This document shows, in pieces, positions 6,832-15,497 of a stretch of DNA of 21,795 nucleotides. Origin of the DNA: Planctomycetota bacterium (GTDB taxonomy: Bacteria; Planctomycetota; PUPC01; JACPCR01); assembly GCA_030740295.1 (NCBI GenBank), contig JASLXP010001123.1:1-21795 (forward strand), given 5' to 3'. A program made the position numbers and the translations under genes. Positions within the stretch are counted from its first letter, which is position 1; the number at the start of each line of letters is the position of its first letter. The notes beneath the pieces are model-generated. The model was given only the letters and a program-made list of their open reading frames with translations. It ran no database searches and had not been told where the DNA came from.

Positions 6832-9393
6832 TCAGTTCCCGTAAGTGGGCCTTATGTTCGCAAAATCACAGCGGTCCTCGCTGCATACCCCCCTTGCTGC
6901 GGAGCCGCCGGCCTGAGCTTCCAGCGGCTCGGGCGGACCGCCGTGTGAAAGCGCTTCCACTTCGACATTGGCGTAAGCGCTTCTCCGCGAGGACAGCTCG
7001 TCCCAATCGACTTCATGGCCGTTAAAGATTGGTCCGTCGATGCAGGCAAATCGCGTTTCGCCTTCAACGGTGCAGCGGCACGCGCCGCACATGCCAGTGC
7101 CATCAACCATGATCGGATTGAGGGCTACATACGTGGGCACGCGGGACGCTCGTGTCACCTCGACGGCACTTCTCATCATGAAGGTGCATCCAATAGCCAC
7201 GAAGACATCGGGCGGGTCACTGCCGCCGTCAGTGCTGGTGAGCAACTGTCCGAATACGTCTTGAACGCCCCCGTGAGTACCCCGGCTGCCGTCTTTGGTG
7301 GCGAAGAGGATTTCATCGGAGACCTCAGCAAGCTTGTCCTCCCAATAGATGAGGTAGTAGCTGCATGCCTCGACGACAGTGATGACGCGATTGCCGGCCG
7401 CTTTCATGGCTCTGGCAATGGGATAGACGGCCCCGACGCCGTAACACCCCGCGCCCATCACCACCGTGCCGAATTTTTCTATGTTCACAGGCATGCCAAG
7501 GGGGCCGGTCACGTGCGCGATCATGCCGCCTTCCTTCAGCAAAGCGACTTCCCTGCTCGAACGGCCGACCTCCTCGACGATCATCGTGATGGTGCCGGTC
7601 TCTTCATTCCAGTCCGCCAGTGTGTAGGGAACGCGTTCCGATTCTTCGCTGACCATGACGATGACGAATTGGCCGGGCTTGGCAAAACGGGCGACCTGAG
7701 GGGCTTCGACCTCGAGGAGATGGAAGTTGGGCACGATCTCTTTCTTTTCGATGATCCGGAAACCTTCTTCCTCGGTCTCGCTGCGCTTGCGAACTGCTTT
7801 GGTTGGAAGCCCAAGCATCTCGACCTCCTGCGCCGAGTCCGCGATGCAGTGGCCACGGAAGTGTCCCGGCAGTTCCTTCAGGTTGTCTCTCGGGCTCCCG
7901 TTCCACGGCGAGGGCGGGCGGTCATCGACGATTTCTGAGGTAACATCGTTTATCGTTTCGTAGTCGAACTCTTCTGAGCCCATTGCCCTGGCAATGTCCC
8001 GGACAATTCGCCATTCCGGCCTGGCCTCTCCGACCGTCTCTGAGCAGCATGGCACAGACCTGACGTTGCCTGAAGCATCTCTGAAAGTGCCTTCGGATTC
8101 TGAAAGGATGGCCGCAGGAAGGACGATGTCCGCGTTTCGTGAAACGTCTGAGGGCCGCCAGTCGACGGCGATGAGGCATTCGAGACGCTCAATCGATTCC
8201 TGATCCAGGAAGTCGCCCGCCACGATTGCGGCCTTGACTGAGCCGTCACGGAGACGTTCGCCCAGCGATGGATCTCCGGAGCCGCCCAGCGGAACAAAGA
8301 GCACATCCGCGCTGAGTTCTTCCACGGCCAGCTTCTGGTAAAGGTAGCGGGTCTCACGGGTATCACATTCGCTGGCGATCACCACAACCTGGCCTTTGTC
8401 GAAGGCGGAGAGCCTTTCTGCTGCGGCTTTCAACGCGTCGTCCCACTCCATCGGAATGCTTTCACCATTCGTTCTGACGTACGGCCGCCGGAGCCGGATC
8501 GGAGCGTTGTGCATTTGCGCGAATACAAAGCGTCCAAGGGCACACAACCGCGATTCCCGGTCAAAAGCCCACATTCGAGTCGATGTGACTTTCCCGTCCG
8601 TGGTATGAACCCACATGGAACACCCTTCCGGACAGAGCGTGCAAGTCGAAAGGGTGATCTTGTCTGGTTGCCCGTGCCAGCGCCCGGTACGGTCCGAGAG
8701 TGTGCCGGTTGGACAGATGTCAATGCAGGCACCGCAGAAGGTGCAGCCGGAACCGACGTAGCTCTTGTCGAAATTGGTACCGGGCCGGGCCCAGCGTCCT
8801 CGATTGACAAGGCTGAGGGCCGGCTTCCCATGAATTTTTTCGCAGATCCGCCAGCATTTAGCACAGAGGACGCAGAGGTTGTAGTCACGATCCATGAACG
8901 GATCGGAACGCTCGAGGTTATATCCGTAATAGATGGTCGGAAGGTCCAACTCCGAGGTCGGACACATCTCGAAGCTCATATCGCGGATGGAGCATCCGGA
9001 ACGGTTGGAACAGAACCCGCATCGAGTCGTTCTGCCGGCCTTGGTGGGGTTGGGGCGATGATTCTCGCAGTCGGTCCTGTGTGGACAGACAAGACACCCC
9101 TTAGGATGGCCGGAGAGCATCAGTTCGAGGGTACGCTGGCGAAGAGACTGTAGCGCTTCAGTCTGAGTGTGGACGACCATTCCCGGGGCGGCGGGTGTAG
9201 TGCAAGAGGTTGGGAGACCGGGCAAGCCTTCAATATCAACAATGCACAGCCTGCATGCCCCATACGGCGCAAGGTCTTCGTGCGCGCAAACCGTGGGTAT
9301 CTCTATCCCGGCCTTCCTGGCCACATCGAGAACCATCGTTCCCTCGTCGGCTTCGATTTCGATCCCGTCAATAGTAAGGCTTATCTGTGGCAT
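6832..9393 (-). CDS. NuoG-like Fe-S / molybdopterin-fold protein fused to an NfnA-type ferredoxin:NADP+ reductase domain
   Basis: An 853-residue fusion. In order it has a plant-type [2Fe-2S] domain (C36, C47, C50, C64), a NuoG-type H96-x3-C100-x2-C103-x5-C109 site, and an extra C125-x2-C128-x5-C134 group with C144. A 2x[4Fe-4S] ferredoxin follows (C174/C177/C180/C184 and C217/C220/C223/C227), then a molybdopterin-oxidoreductase [4Fe-4S] site (C251, C254, C258, C284). The molybdopterin-fold remnant is only about 220 residues. From about residue 545 comes a complete NfnA-like part: RVPYTLAD for FAD (about 587), a GAGCYGVGA nucleotide loop, and a terminal [2Fe-2S] segment DGTGMCGACRCTVEG (about 760-783) in which Asp plus three Cys are the known ligands in NfnA. 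ATG 9393 is chosen over an upstream TTG (9408) because AGGG sits 6 bases before it. It lies 27 bases after nuoF and 5 before nfnB. It probably passes electrons between NuoF and NfnB. Confidence 0.88.
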   Translation of the reverse strand: MPQISLTIDGIEIEADEGTMVLDVARKAGIEIPTVCAHEDLAPYGACRLCIVDIEGLPGLPTSCTTPAAPGMVVHTQTEALQSLRQRTLELMLSGHPKGCLVCPHRTDCENHRPNPTKAGRTTRCGFCSNRSGCSIRDMSFEMCPTSELDLPTIYYGYNLERSDPFMDRDYNLCVLCAKCWRICEKIHGKPALSLVNRGRWARPGTNFDKSYVGSGCTFCGACIDICPTGTLSDRTGRWHGQPDKITLSTCTLCPEGCSMWVHTTDGKVTSTRMWAFDRESRLCALGRFVFAQMHNAPIRLRRPYVRTNGESIPMEWDDALKAAAERLSAFDKGQVVVIASECDTRETRYLYQKLAVEELSADVLFVPLGGSGDPSLGERLRDGSVKAAIVAGDFLDQESIERLECLIAVDWRPSDVSRNADIVLPAAILSESEGTFRDASGNVRSVPCCSETVGEARPEWRIVRDIARAMGSEEFDYETINDVTSEIVDDRPPSPWNGSPRDNLKELPGHFRGHCIADSAQEVEMLGLPTKAVRKRSETEEEGFRIIEKKEIVPNFHLLEVEAPQVARFAKPGQFVIVMVSEESERVPYTLADWNEETGTITMIVEEVGRSSREVALLKEGGMIAHVTGPLGMPVNIEKFGTVVMGAGCYGVGAVYPIARAMKAAGNRVITVVEACSYYLIYWEDKLAEVSDEILFATKDGSRGTHGGVQDVFGQLLTSTDGGSDPPDVFVAIGCTFMMRSAVEVTRASRVPTYVALNPIMVDGTGMCGACRCTVEGETRFACIDGPIFNGHEVDWDELSSRRSAYANVEVEALSHGGPPEPLEAQAGGSAARGVCSEDRCDFANIRPTYGN

Positions 9394-9420
9394 GGAATCC
9401 CTTTCCAATGCTGCGTCTAC

Positions 9421-11280
9421 TCAGTCCACCAGCACGGCGTCGAAATGACAGACATCACGGCATGAACCGCACTGAATGCAAACTAACTGATCAATCTTGT
9501 GGGGCGTCTTCTTCTCTCCGGAGATGCCCTCAACGGGGCATGACATCGAGCAAGCTCGGCAACCGGTGCACGTTTCCGCATTAATCGTGAAAGTGACCAT
9601 CGACCGGCAAACACCTGCAGGGCATTTTTTCTCTTCAACGTGCGCCCGATATTCGTCACCAAAAAACCGGAGCGTGGAAAGCACTGGATTGGGCGCGGTC
9701 TGTCCGAGCCCGCACAAGGATGCACGGCGCATCGTGTCCCCAATTTTATTGAGTTGTTCGATCTGGGCGGCGTTGCCTCTTCCTTCGGTAATCTCGGTCA
9801 GGATATTTAACACGTGTTGAGTGCCCATACGGCAAGGGACGCATTTACCGCAGGACTCATTCTCGGTAAAGGTCACGAAGTATCTTGACACGTCCACCAT
9901 GCAGGACTGCTCATCCATCACGACCATTCCACCTGACCCCATAATCGAGCCGGCCTCTCGGAGGTGTTCGTAGTCGACAGGCAGGTCGAGAAGTTCCGCA
10001 GGGATGCATCCGCCTGACGGCCCGCCGGTTTGAACCGCTTTGAACTGTCTGTCGTCAGGGATCCCACCCCCGATGTCTTCGATGATGGTCCTGAGACTGA
10101 TACCCATTGGCACTTCGATAAGGCCGGCGTTATTGATTTTGCCTGTCAATGCAAAGGTCTTGGTGCCCCGGCTCTGCTCTGTACCGTAAGTGCTGTACCA
10201 GTCCGGGCCGCGTTCCATGATGGCTGAGACTGAAGCCAGAGTCTCGACATTGTTGATACACGTGGGCTTGTGAAACAGACCGGACACTGCCGGAAATGGC
10301 GGCTTCGGCATGGGCATTCCCCGTCTGCCCTCGACGCTGGCCATCAGGGCCGTCTCTTCGCCGCAAACGAATGCCCCCGCCCCTCTTTTGATTTTGATGT
10401 CGAAGCTGAACCCGGAACCCAAAATATCTTCCCCCAGCAGTCCCTTCTCTCGCATCTGAGCGATGGCCGTCTGGAGGCGTTCGATGGCGAGAGGATATTC
10501 ATCCCGGCAGTACACATAGCCGAATCGCGAGCCGATGGCGTACCCGGCGACGAGCATTCCCTCGAGGACCGACTGCGGGTCGCTTTCCAGAACTGACCGA
10601 TCCATGAAGGCGCCGGGATCACCTTCGTCTGCGTTGCAGATGACGTATTTGTCTTCTCCTGCGGCCTCACTGGCAAGACCCCACTTCCTGCCGGTGGGGA
10701 AGCCAGCCCCCCCTCGTCCTCTGAGACCCGATGACACCATTTCTTCAATGACCTCATCCGGCTCAATGCTCAACGACCTGATCAGGCCGCTGTAACCGCC
10801 TCTTGCGATGTAGTGGTCGATATTTGTGGGATCGATGATGCCGCAGTTTCGAAGGACGATCTTTACCTGGTGCCGAACGAAAGGCAGTTCTGCGAATGTG
10901 GGAAGCCCGTTGTGCGGACCATCGGACATGATGGCGAGGGCCTTTCTGGACGATGGCTCACCGTCTATCAGGTGAGATTTAACGATGCGGGGGACACTCC
11001 GAGCATCCACTTTCTGGTAGAGCACGCTCCTGCCGTCCAGCCCTTTGATCTCCACCAGCACTTCGGCGTGACAGAGGCCAAGGCAGCCGACTTCTGAAAG
11101 CATGACCTTCTCGTGGAGGCCATGTTTTTCCAGCTCGGTACTGAAGGCCTCCAGCACACTGAGCGCGCCCGCTGCCCGTCCACAGGTCGCGGAGCCGACG
11201 AGAATTCTGGCCTGGTTTTCACAGGAGAATCGCTGCCACTCGACGGCCGCGGCTTCTTGCAGTTTTTCAAATGCCTTCAT
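9421..11280 (-). CDS. nuoF: NuoF/HydB-like NADH-binding flavoprotein with thioredoxin-like and 2x[4Fe-4S] domains
   Basis: A 619-residue NADH-oxidising subunit. Residues 1-110 form a thioredoxin-like ferredoxin domain (ATCGRAAGA, then VGCLGLCHAE). The FMN/NADH core follows with GRGGAGFPTGRKW (about 187), CNADEGDPGAFMDR and GAGAFVCGEETAL (about 298). The N3-type [4Fe-4S] site is SCGKCVPCRMG (about 472) plus SLCGLGQ (about 520). The C-terminus carries two ferredoxin clusters (CTGCRACSMSCP about 569 and CIQCGSCRDVCH about 599). This domain order is that of the HydB/HndC/NADH-dependent formate dehydrogenase beta subunits, longer than complex I NuoF (about 440). It is also that of the HydABC-type bifurcating (Bfu) family, so ferredoxin coupling is plausible. 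ATG 11280 is preferred to an upstream TTG (11292). It overlaps the end of nuoE by 14 bases, indicating coupled translation. Confidence 0.93.
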   Translation of the reverse strand: MKAFEKLQEAAAVEWQRFSCENQARILVGSATCGRAAGALSVLEAFSTELEKHGLHEKVMLSEVGCLGLCHAEVLVEIKGLDGRSVLYQKVDARSVPRIVKSHLIDGEPSSRKALAIMSDGPHNGLPTFAELPFVRHQVKIVLRNCGIIDPTNIDHYIARGGYSGLIRSLSIEPDEVIEEMVSSGLRGRGGAGFPTGRKWGLASEAAGEDKYVICNADEGDPGAFMDRSVLESDPQSVLEGMLVAGYAIGSRFGYVYCRDEYPLAIERLQTAIAQMREKGLLGEDILGSGFSFDIKIKRGAGAFVCGEETALMASVEGRRGMPMPKPPFPAVSGLFHKPTCINNVETLASVSAIMERGPDWYSTYGTEQSRGTKTFALTGKINNAGLIEVPMGISLRTIIEDIGGGIPDDRQFKAVQTGGPSGGCIPAELLDLPVDYEHLREAGSIMGSGGMVVMDEQSCMVDVSRYFVTFTENESCGKCVPCRMGTQHVLNILTEITEGRGNAAQIEQLNKIGDTMRRASLCGLGQTAPNPVLSTLRFFGDEYRAHVEEKKCPAGVCRSMVTFTINAETCTGCRACSMSCPVEGISGEKKTPHKIDQLVCIQCGSCRDVCHFDAVLVD

Positions 11281-11740
11281 CAATTTTCTCAATCAGCTTC
11301 TCGGTTTTTCTTACGTTCATTCGGCCGTGAACGTCATCGTCTACAACCACCAGTGGGGCCAGGGCACAGGAGCCAAAACAGGCAACTCGCTCGAGGCTGT
11401 ACATCTGGTCTTCCGATGTTTCGCCGGGAGCGATCCCAAGCTTCCTCATGACTGCTTCCTGGATCTGTCCGCTGCCCCGCACATGACACGCAGTTCCGCG
11501 GCAGACCCGAACGTGGTGTTCGCCGAGGGGAGCGAAGCGGAATTGTGAGTAGAAAGTCGCCACGCCGAAGACATCGTTCTCTGAAAGATCGAGGTACTCA
11601 GCGATTTCCTCAATAGCTTTTTGCGAGATAAATCCGATGCAGTCCTGCGCATCCTGAATGATTGGAATCAGGTTTTCACGCCGAGGTTCGTATTGCTCGA
11701 GGACACTCGAAATATCGTCTTGAATCGCGGTCGCTGCCAT
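11267..11740 (-). CDS. nuoE: NuoE/HndA-like [2Fe-2S] thioredoxin-fold subunit
   Basis: A 157-residue subunit of the NuoE (complex I 24 kDa) family, the usual partner of NuoF. The helical N-terminus ends in the conserved DVFGVATFYSQF block (residues 56-67). The thioredoxin-like domain has the four [2Fe-2S] ligands in the family pattern C80-x4-C85 and C121-x3-C125. Length matches HndA/HymA/NuoE proteins (about 150-170). I place the start at 11740 rather than at an in-frame ATG 78 bases upstream, because GGAG lies 9 bases before 11740 and the extra 26 residues look unrelated to the family. It is the first gene of the minus-strand series and overlaps nuoF. Its promoter should lie in the divergent region just upstream. 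Confidence 0.93.
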   Translation of the reverse strand: MAATAIQDDISSVLEQYEPRRENLIPIIQDAQDCIGFISQKAIEEIAEYLDLSENDVFGVATFYSQFRFAPLGEHHVRVCRGTACHVRGSGQIQEAVMRKLGIAPGETSEDQMYSLERVACFGSCALAPLVVVDDDVHGRMNVRKTEKLIEKIDEGI

Positions 11741-12193
11741 GAATTTTTGCTCCGATACTATGCCGTTGATGTTGATTCTGCAGAGGTAAGGCTTTTGCTG
11801 GAAAAGGGTGAATGGCAATGAATGCTCTTTTTGCGCACAATCTGCATATCATGCAAAAGTTTAGCCAAATCCATTTCGATGGAACCGCTCTTTTGCCCAT
11901 GTCATGCAGATGATGCGGTCCAGCTTGGATGCCTCGATCACCCATTCCCAGCCGGTAAAGCTTGATTTTCAGGCGGGTGACGCTGACAAGCTTCCCGCAT
12001 CCGTCCGTTTTAGTCCTTGCCATGCTCTGCAAGCCTGTCCTTGTTCGAAAAAAGTCCTACTTCTGGCACGTAGAGGTCTCTTTTACGGATCCATCGTCAG
12101 AGCTTTCGGATGCACATTTCCATCTTCGGAAATAAGAGGACGGGTGTTCCAGGGGCTTGATTCCAGCACATGAGCTATGTAGGGTCCGTAAAC
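11741..12193. promoter_or_regulatory. Divergent intergenic region between the two redox operons
   Basis: This 453-base stretch separates the first genes of the two divergent operons, so it must hold both promoters. Short open frames here (for example 11904-12173, plus strand) have low-quality protein sequence with no recognisable motif and no good ribosome binding site, so I treat the region as non-coding. The main structure in it is the inverted repeat at 11840-11911, listed separately. A small TTCC...GGAA hairpin lies at about 12118-12131. AGGG at 12181-12184 serves as the ribosome binding site of the plus-strand operon. I cannot assign -35/-10 boxes with confidence. Confidence 0.6.
11840..11911. 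promoter_or_regulatory. Imperfect inverted repeat, candidate operator or RNA hairpin in the divergent promoter region
   Basis: The left arm 11840-11859 reads ATCTGCATATCATGCAAAAG. The right arm 11890-11911 read on the other strand is ATCTGCAT, GA, CATGGG, CAAAAG. The arms agree over 18 positions, with two substitutions and a two-base insertion, across a 30-base spacer. The left arm itself contains a perfect small palindrome TGCAT-ATC-ATGCA (11842-11854). Such a paired site between divergent operons is what a shared transcription factor would bind. A transcript of it could also fold into a long stem. No regulator gene is present in the window, so the ligand is unknown. Confidence 0.45.
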
Positions 12194-13204
12194 ATGAATA
12201 AGAACAAATCGTCAGCCGACTCTGATCGTTTCTTTGAAATCCGCTTTGAATCGATTGGCGGGCTTGGTGCCCATGCTGCCGGCCAGGTCCTGGCAGCGGC
12301 TGCCGTGCTGCGGATGGACATGAATGGCGCACATTTCTCATCGTATGGCTCGGAAAAGAAGGGCTCAGTCGTTCGTTCCTTCGTCCGACTTGGTCCGGCC
12401 AACAAACCTATTCGGACAAGCGCTCCAGTCGAATCACCACACGTGATCGTTGTTTTCCACAGCGCACTTATCGATCATCCGGCGACGATTGCAGGCCTCC
12501 AGGCTGAAGGAACACTGATATACAATTCCGCTGACCCAGAGCCACCAGCATCCCTGGCTCAACTCCCAGCAACCGCGCGAGTCATCCGTTTGGACGCGCT
12601 GCGCATTGCCGTTGAAGAAAAGTCAAGGCCCAATGCTGTTCTGCTCGGCACGCTTTCAGCGGCTTTCCCATTCCTCGAATTCGATGTCCTGCTTGAGGCC
12701 CTGTCCGATGAGTTTGCCTCCAAACATCCTGAGGCCGTGGCATCCAACGAGCGGGCCTTCCGCCGCGGCGCGGAGGAATTCGAAATCATGGAGAACGTCG
12801 GACAGGCTGAAGGAGACCTGCCGATCATGCGGCCCGGCCCTGTCTGGGGCTATGAGACCGCTCCCCTCGGTGGAGTTCTGCCAACGCCCGGCAATACCGT
12901 GTGGAACGACCTGACCGTCTCTCGGGCGGGATGGTTGCCGGTTCTGGACAAGGAAGGATGCATCCGGTGTGGCATATGCGACATGGTCTGTCCCGATCTA
13001 TGCCTCGTGTGGTCCACGGACCCCGAGGGCTCTGTCCATCTTGACGGCGTCGATTATCGCTACTGCAAAGGGTGTCTCCGGTGTGTCGAGACGTGCCCCA
13101 CGGGTGCCATGACCCGCGAAATCGAGACCCCGGGCCTCGCCGACGATAAGCGTGTCCCGCTCTTTCCTGGATTTTTTGAGCAGAACGGAGAAGCGAATGA
13201 CTAG
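12194..13204 (+). CDS. 2-oxoacid:acceptor oxidoreductase gamma-delta fusion subunit (PorG + PorD type)
   Basis: A 336-residue fusion of the gamma (POR catalytic, Rossmann-like) domain and a delta-type ferredoxin. The gamma part has FESIGGLGAHAAGQVLA (about 19-35), corresponding to the 'G-x-G-G-x-G' block of PorG. SSYGSEKKGSVVRSFVRL and SALIDHPAT are also family-like. The C-terminus carries two [4Fe-4S] motifs, CIRCGICDMVCP (about 256) and CKGCLRCVETCP (about 290). Its role is to accept electrons from the ThDP/Fe-S alpha-beta subunit and pass them outward during oxidative decarboxylation of a 2-oxoacid with CoA. ATG 12194 is chosen over ATG 12170 because AGGG lies 9 bases before it and the recognisable domain begins shortly after it. 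The gene overlaps the next one by 8 bases. Substrate specificity (pyruvate or another 2-oxoacid) is not shown by this subunit. Confidence 0.9.
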   Translation: MNKNKSSADSDRFFEIRFESIGGLGAHAAGQVLAAAAVLRMDMNGAHFSSYGSEKKGSVVRSFVRLGPANKPIRTSAPVESPHVIVVFHSALIDHPATIAGLQAEGTLIYNSADPEPPASLAQLPATARVIRLDALRIAVEEKSRPNAVLLGTLSAAFPFLEFDVLLEALSDEFASKHPEAVASNERAFRRGAEEFEIMENVGQAEGDLPIMRPGPVWGYETAPLGGVLPTPGNTVWNDLTVSRAGWLPVLDKEGCIRCGICDMVCPDLCLVWSTDPEGSVHLDGVDYRYCKGCLRCVETCPTGAMTREIETPGLADDKRVPLFPGFFEQNGEAND

Positions 13205-15494
13205 TTTTGTTTCTACAGAATCGGTGAAGCAGACGGCGAATCGCAGCTCGGCACAGGGCCAACGTCTGGACTTCCGAAGCGGTAATGAGGCCGCAGCTCT
13301 GGCCGCTCGTGACATCGGCTTCCACCTGATGGGATACTACCCGATAACCCCCTCCACTGAAGTCGCTGAGAGTCTTTCGAAGATGGCCGCGAATGGTGAA
13401 CACGAGACGGTCATGGTGCCGGGAGATGGTGAGCACGGAGCCGCCGGCATCTGTTACGGCGCGGCTCTCGGCGGGGGGCGAGTGCTGAACGCGACTTCTT
13501 CGCAAGGGCTGCTCTTCTCTCTGGAGCAGCTTCCCGTTCAATCCGGGACCCGAGCGCCCATGGTGCTGAACGTCGCCACCCGAGCTATCTCGGGTCCACT
13601 CGATATTCGGTGTGACCACAGCGACATCTACTTTGTGTTGAATGCCGGCTGGATCATGCTGCTGGCCAGGGATCCGCAGGCCGTCTACGACTTGAACTTT
13701 GCCGCGGTTCGAATCGGCGAGCATCCGGATGTCCGGCTGCCCGTTCTTGTTGCTTATGACGGCTTTTTTACTAGCCATCAGAAACGCCGTATTGAAGTCT
13801 TCGAGGATCTGGAGCCAGTCAAAGAATTCCTCGGGCATCCCGAAACGCCATACACGGCTCTCGATCCGCGTAAGCCCGTGACTTTCGGGCCCTACATGAA
13901 CGATCCGGACCTCATCAACAACAAAATGCAGCAGCATCTGGCCATGGAGGCTGCACGCCGAGTCGTCCCTGAGGTCCTGTCAGAGCTGGCAACGCTGACC
14001 GGACGTCGGCATCCGACCATGGATGCCTATCGAATGGAGGACGCGGAATATGCCCTGGTTCTGCTCAACTCCGCGGCAGAAACAGCAAAAGAAGTTACCG
14101 ATCGGCTGCGCGACAAAGGTCAGAAAGTCGGCGTCCTTTCACCTAACGTCTTGCGTCCCTTCCCAGGCAATGAATTCCGGAAAATACTCCGTGGAGTCCG
14201 TGCCGTCGTGGTCGGGGATCGGGGGGACTCATATGGTGCAGATGGCGGCAACCTTTCCCTCGAAGTTCGTGCTGCCCTCCAGCAGGATCCGGAAAACACG
14301 ACCACCATTCTGAGCCGCATCTATGGCTTGGGCGGACGTGATTTTTACGATGATGATGCGGAGGCGTTTTTCGAAGAAGCCCGGAACGCCCGGGAAGCGC
14401 CCCTGTTCGCCTACTACGGGGCCTATGCCGGAGACCCGGAAGAATCTCCGCCCGAAGGTCTTCCACCAGTGGAATCCGAGGAAGTTTCCCGTGGCATGGC
14501 GAAGGTGACCCAGAATCCGGAAACCGGCCGTCTGGATGTCGAGCTCGAGCCCATGTGGAAAATGGCAACCACGCCCAGCCGCGTAGCGCCCGGACATGGC
14601 GGGTGCCCCGGCTGCGGGGTCTTTCCGCTTCTGCGGCAGGTATACAGCGTGCTCGAAGGCGACGTCGTCGTGTTATTTCAGACAGGCTGTGCAATGGTGG
14701 TGACCACGGGCTACCCGAAAACAGCGCACCGGATTACTTACATCCATAACCTGTTCCAGAACGGAGCGGCGACGCTTTCCGGTCTGGTGGAGATGTACCA
14801 CGAGCGGATGCGCAGGGGCGAGCTGCCCGGCTCACCGGACATCACCTTCGTGATGGTGACAGGCGATGGCGGCATGGATATCGGCATGGGGCCCGCCCTG
14901 GGAACGGCCCACCGCAACCACCGCATGATGATTCTGGAATACGACAACCAGGGCTACATGAACACCGGGGCGCAGCTCTCTTACTCGACGCCGATGGGCC
15001 ACCGCACCTCCACCAGCGAAGTGGGTAGCGTGCTTCCCGGCAAGGTTTTTCATCACAAAGATTCCGCACAGATTTTTGCTTCCTGCCACGTGCCGTATGT
15101 TTTCACGGCCAGTGAAGGCTACGCAGAAGACCTTATGCGGAAGGTTGCCAAAGCCCAGTGGTACGCCAAAGGAGAAGGGCTGACCTACGGGAAAATCCTC
15201 TCGTTCTGCCCGCTCAATTGGCGAACCACAGACGACGCCGGGCAGGTTGTCCTTCAGGCCGCGGTGGACAGTTGCTTCTTCCCTCTTTACGAAGTGGAAA
15301 AAGGACACACGACCCTTTCCTACAACCCGGATGCCCTCGATCGGCGCAAGACAATCGCTGATTGGCTCAAGATCATGGGCAAGACCAAACACCTCGCCAA
15401 ACCCGGCAACTCCGATTACATCGACTCCGTCCAGGCGGAAGTGGATCGCAGGTGGCGCCGGATCCTGGCAATGCATGAAAATGAGGATCTGTAG
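13197..15494 (+). CDS. Pyruvate:ferredoxin-type 2-oxoacid oxidoreductase, fused alpha-beta subunit
   Basis: A 765-residue fusion. The alpha part (residues 1 to about 440) has the pyrimidine-binding domain: MGYYPITPSTEVAE, GDGEHGAAGICYGAA, ATSSQGLLFSLEQLP and DIRCDHSDIYF, close to PorA blocks. The beta part starts at GHGGCPGCG (about 466). It has the ThDP-binding GDGGMDIG (about 555) ending in EYDNQGYMNTGAQ. Four cysteines fit the proximal [4Fe-4S] cluster: CPGC, QTGC and FCPLNW (about 668). The enzyme would decarboxylate a 2-oxoacid to its acyl-CoA and reduce the gamma-delta ferredoxin. PorA and PorB are separate in many bacteria and archaea, whereas PFORs fuse all domains, so gamma-delta plus alpha-beta is an intermediate arrangement. 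ATG 13197 has GGAG 6 bases upstream and overlaps the preceding stop as ATGACTAG, so I prefer it to an upstream in-frame start at 13152. nfnA follows after 3 bases. Confidence 0.92.
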   Translation: MTSFVSTESVKQTANRSSAQGQRLDFRSGNEAAALAARDIGFHLMGYYPITPSTEVAESLSKMAANGEHETVMVPGDGEHGAAGICYGAALGGGRVLNATSSQGLLFSLEQLPVQSGTRAPMVLNVATRAISGPLDIRCDHSDIYFVLNAGWIMLLARDPQAVYDLNFAAVRIGEHPDVRLPVLVAYDGFFTSHQKRRIEVFEDLEPVKEFLGHPETPYTALDPRKPVTFGPYMNDPDLINNKMQQHLAMEAARRVVPEVLSELATLTGRRHPTMDAYRMEDAEYALVLLNSAAETAKEVTDRLRDKGQKVGVLSPNVLRPFPGNEFRKILRGVRAVVVGDRGDSYGADGGNLSLEVRAALQQDPENTTTILSRIYGLGGRDFYDDDAEAFFEEARNAREAPLFAYYGAYAGDPEESPPEGLPPVESEEVSRGMAKVTQNPETGRLDVELEPMWKMATTPSRVAPGHGGCPGCGVFPLLRQVYSVLEGDVVVLFQTGCAMVVTTGYPKTAHRITYIHNLFQNGAATLSGLVEMYHERMRRGELPGSPDITFVMVTGDGGMDIGMGPALGTAHRNHRMMILEYDNQGYMNTGAQLSYSTPMGHRTSTSEVGSVLPGKVFHHKDSAQIFASCHVPYVFTASEGYAEDLMRKVAKAQWYAKGEGLTYGKILSFCPLNWRTTDDAGQVVLQAAVDSCFFPLYEVEKGHTTLSYNPDALDRRKTIADWLKIMGKTKHLAKPGNSDYIDSVQAEVDRRWRRILAMHENEDL

Positions 15495-15497
15495 AGG

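Noticed and set aside
5942..6844. A 300-residue plus-strand open frame opposite the left nfnB gene
   Set aside because: The minus strand has FAD and NAD(P) binding motifs and Fe-S cysteines in the correct family order. The plus-strand frame is a shadow.
6832..9393. Annotation of the fusion protein as a formate dehydrogenase alpha subunit
   Set aside because: Only the Fe-S front end and a short remnant of the molybdopterin domain are present, with no catalytic Cys/Sec segment. The C-terminal half is NfnA-like.
11904..12173. Small plus-strand open frame in the divergent intergenic region
   Set aside because: No ribosome binding site, no recognisable family, and it overlaps the inverted repeat. 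Probably chance.
12825..13937. A 370-residue minus-strand open frame opposite the POR genes
   Set aside because: The plus strand encodes clear POR gamma-delta and alpha-beta motifs, and the antisense protein is low-quality.
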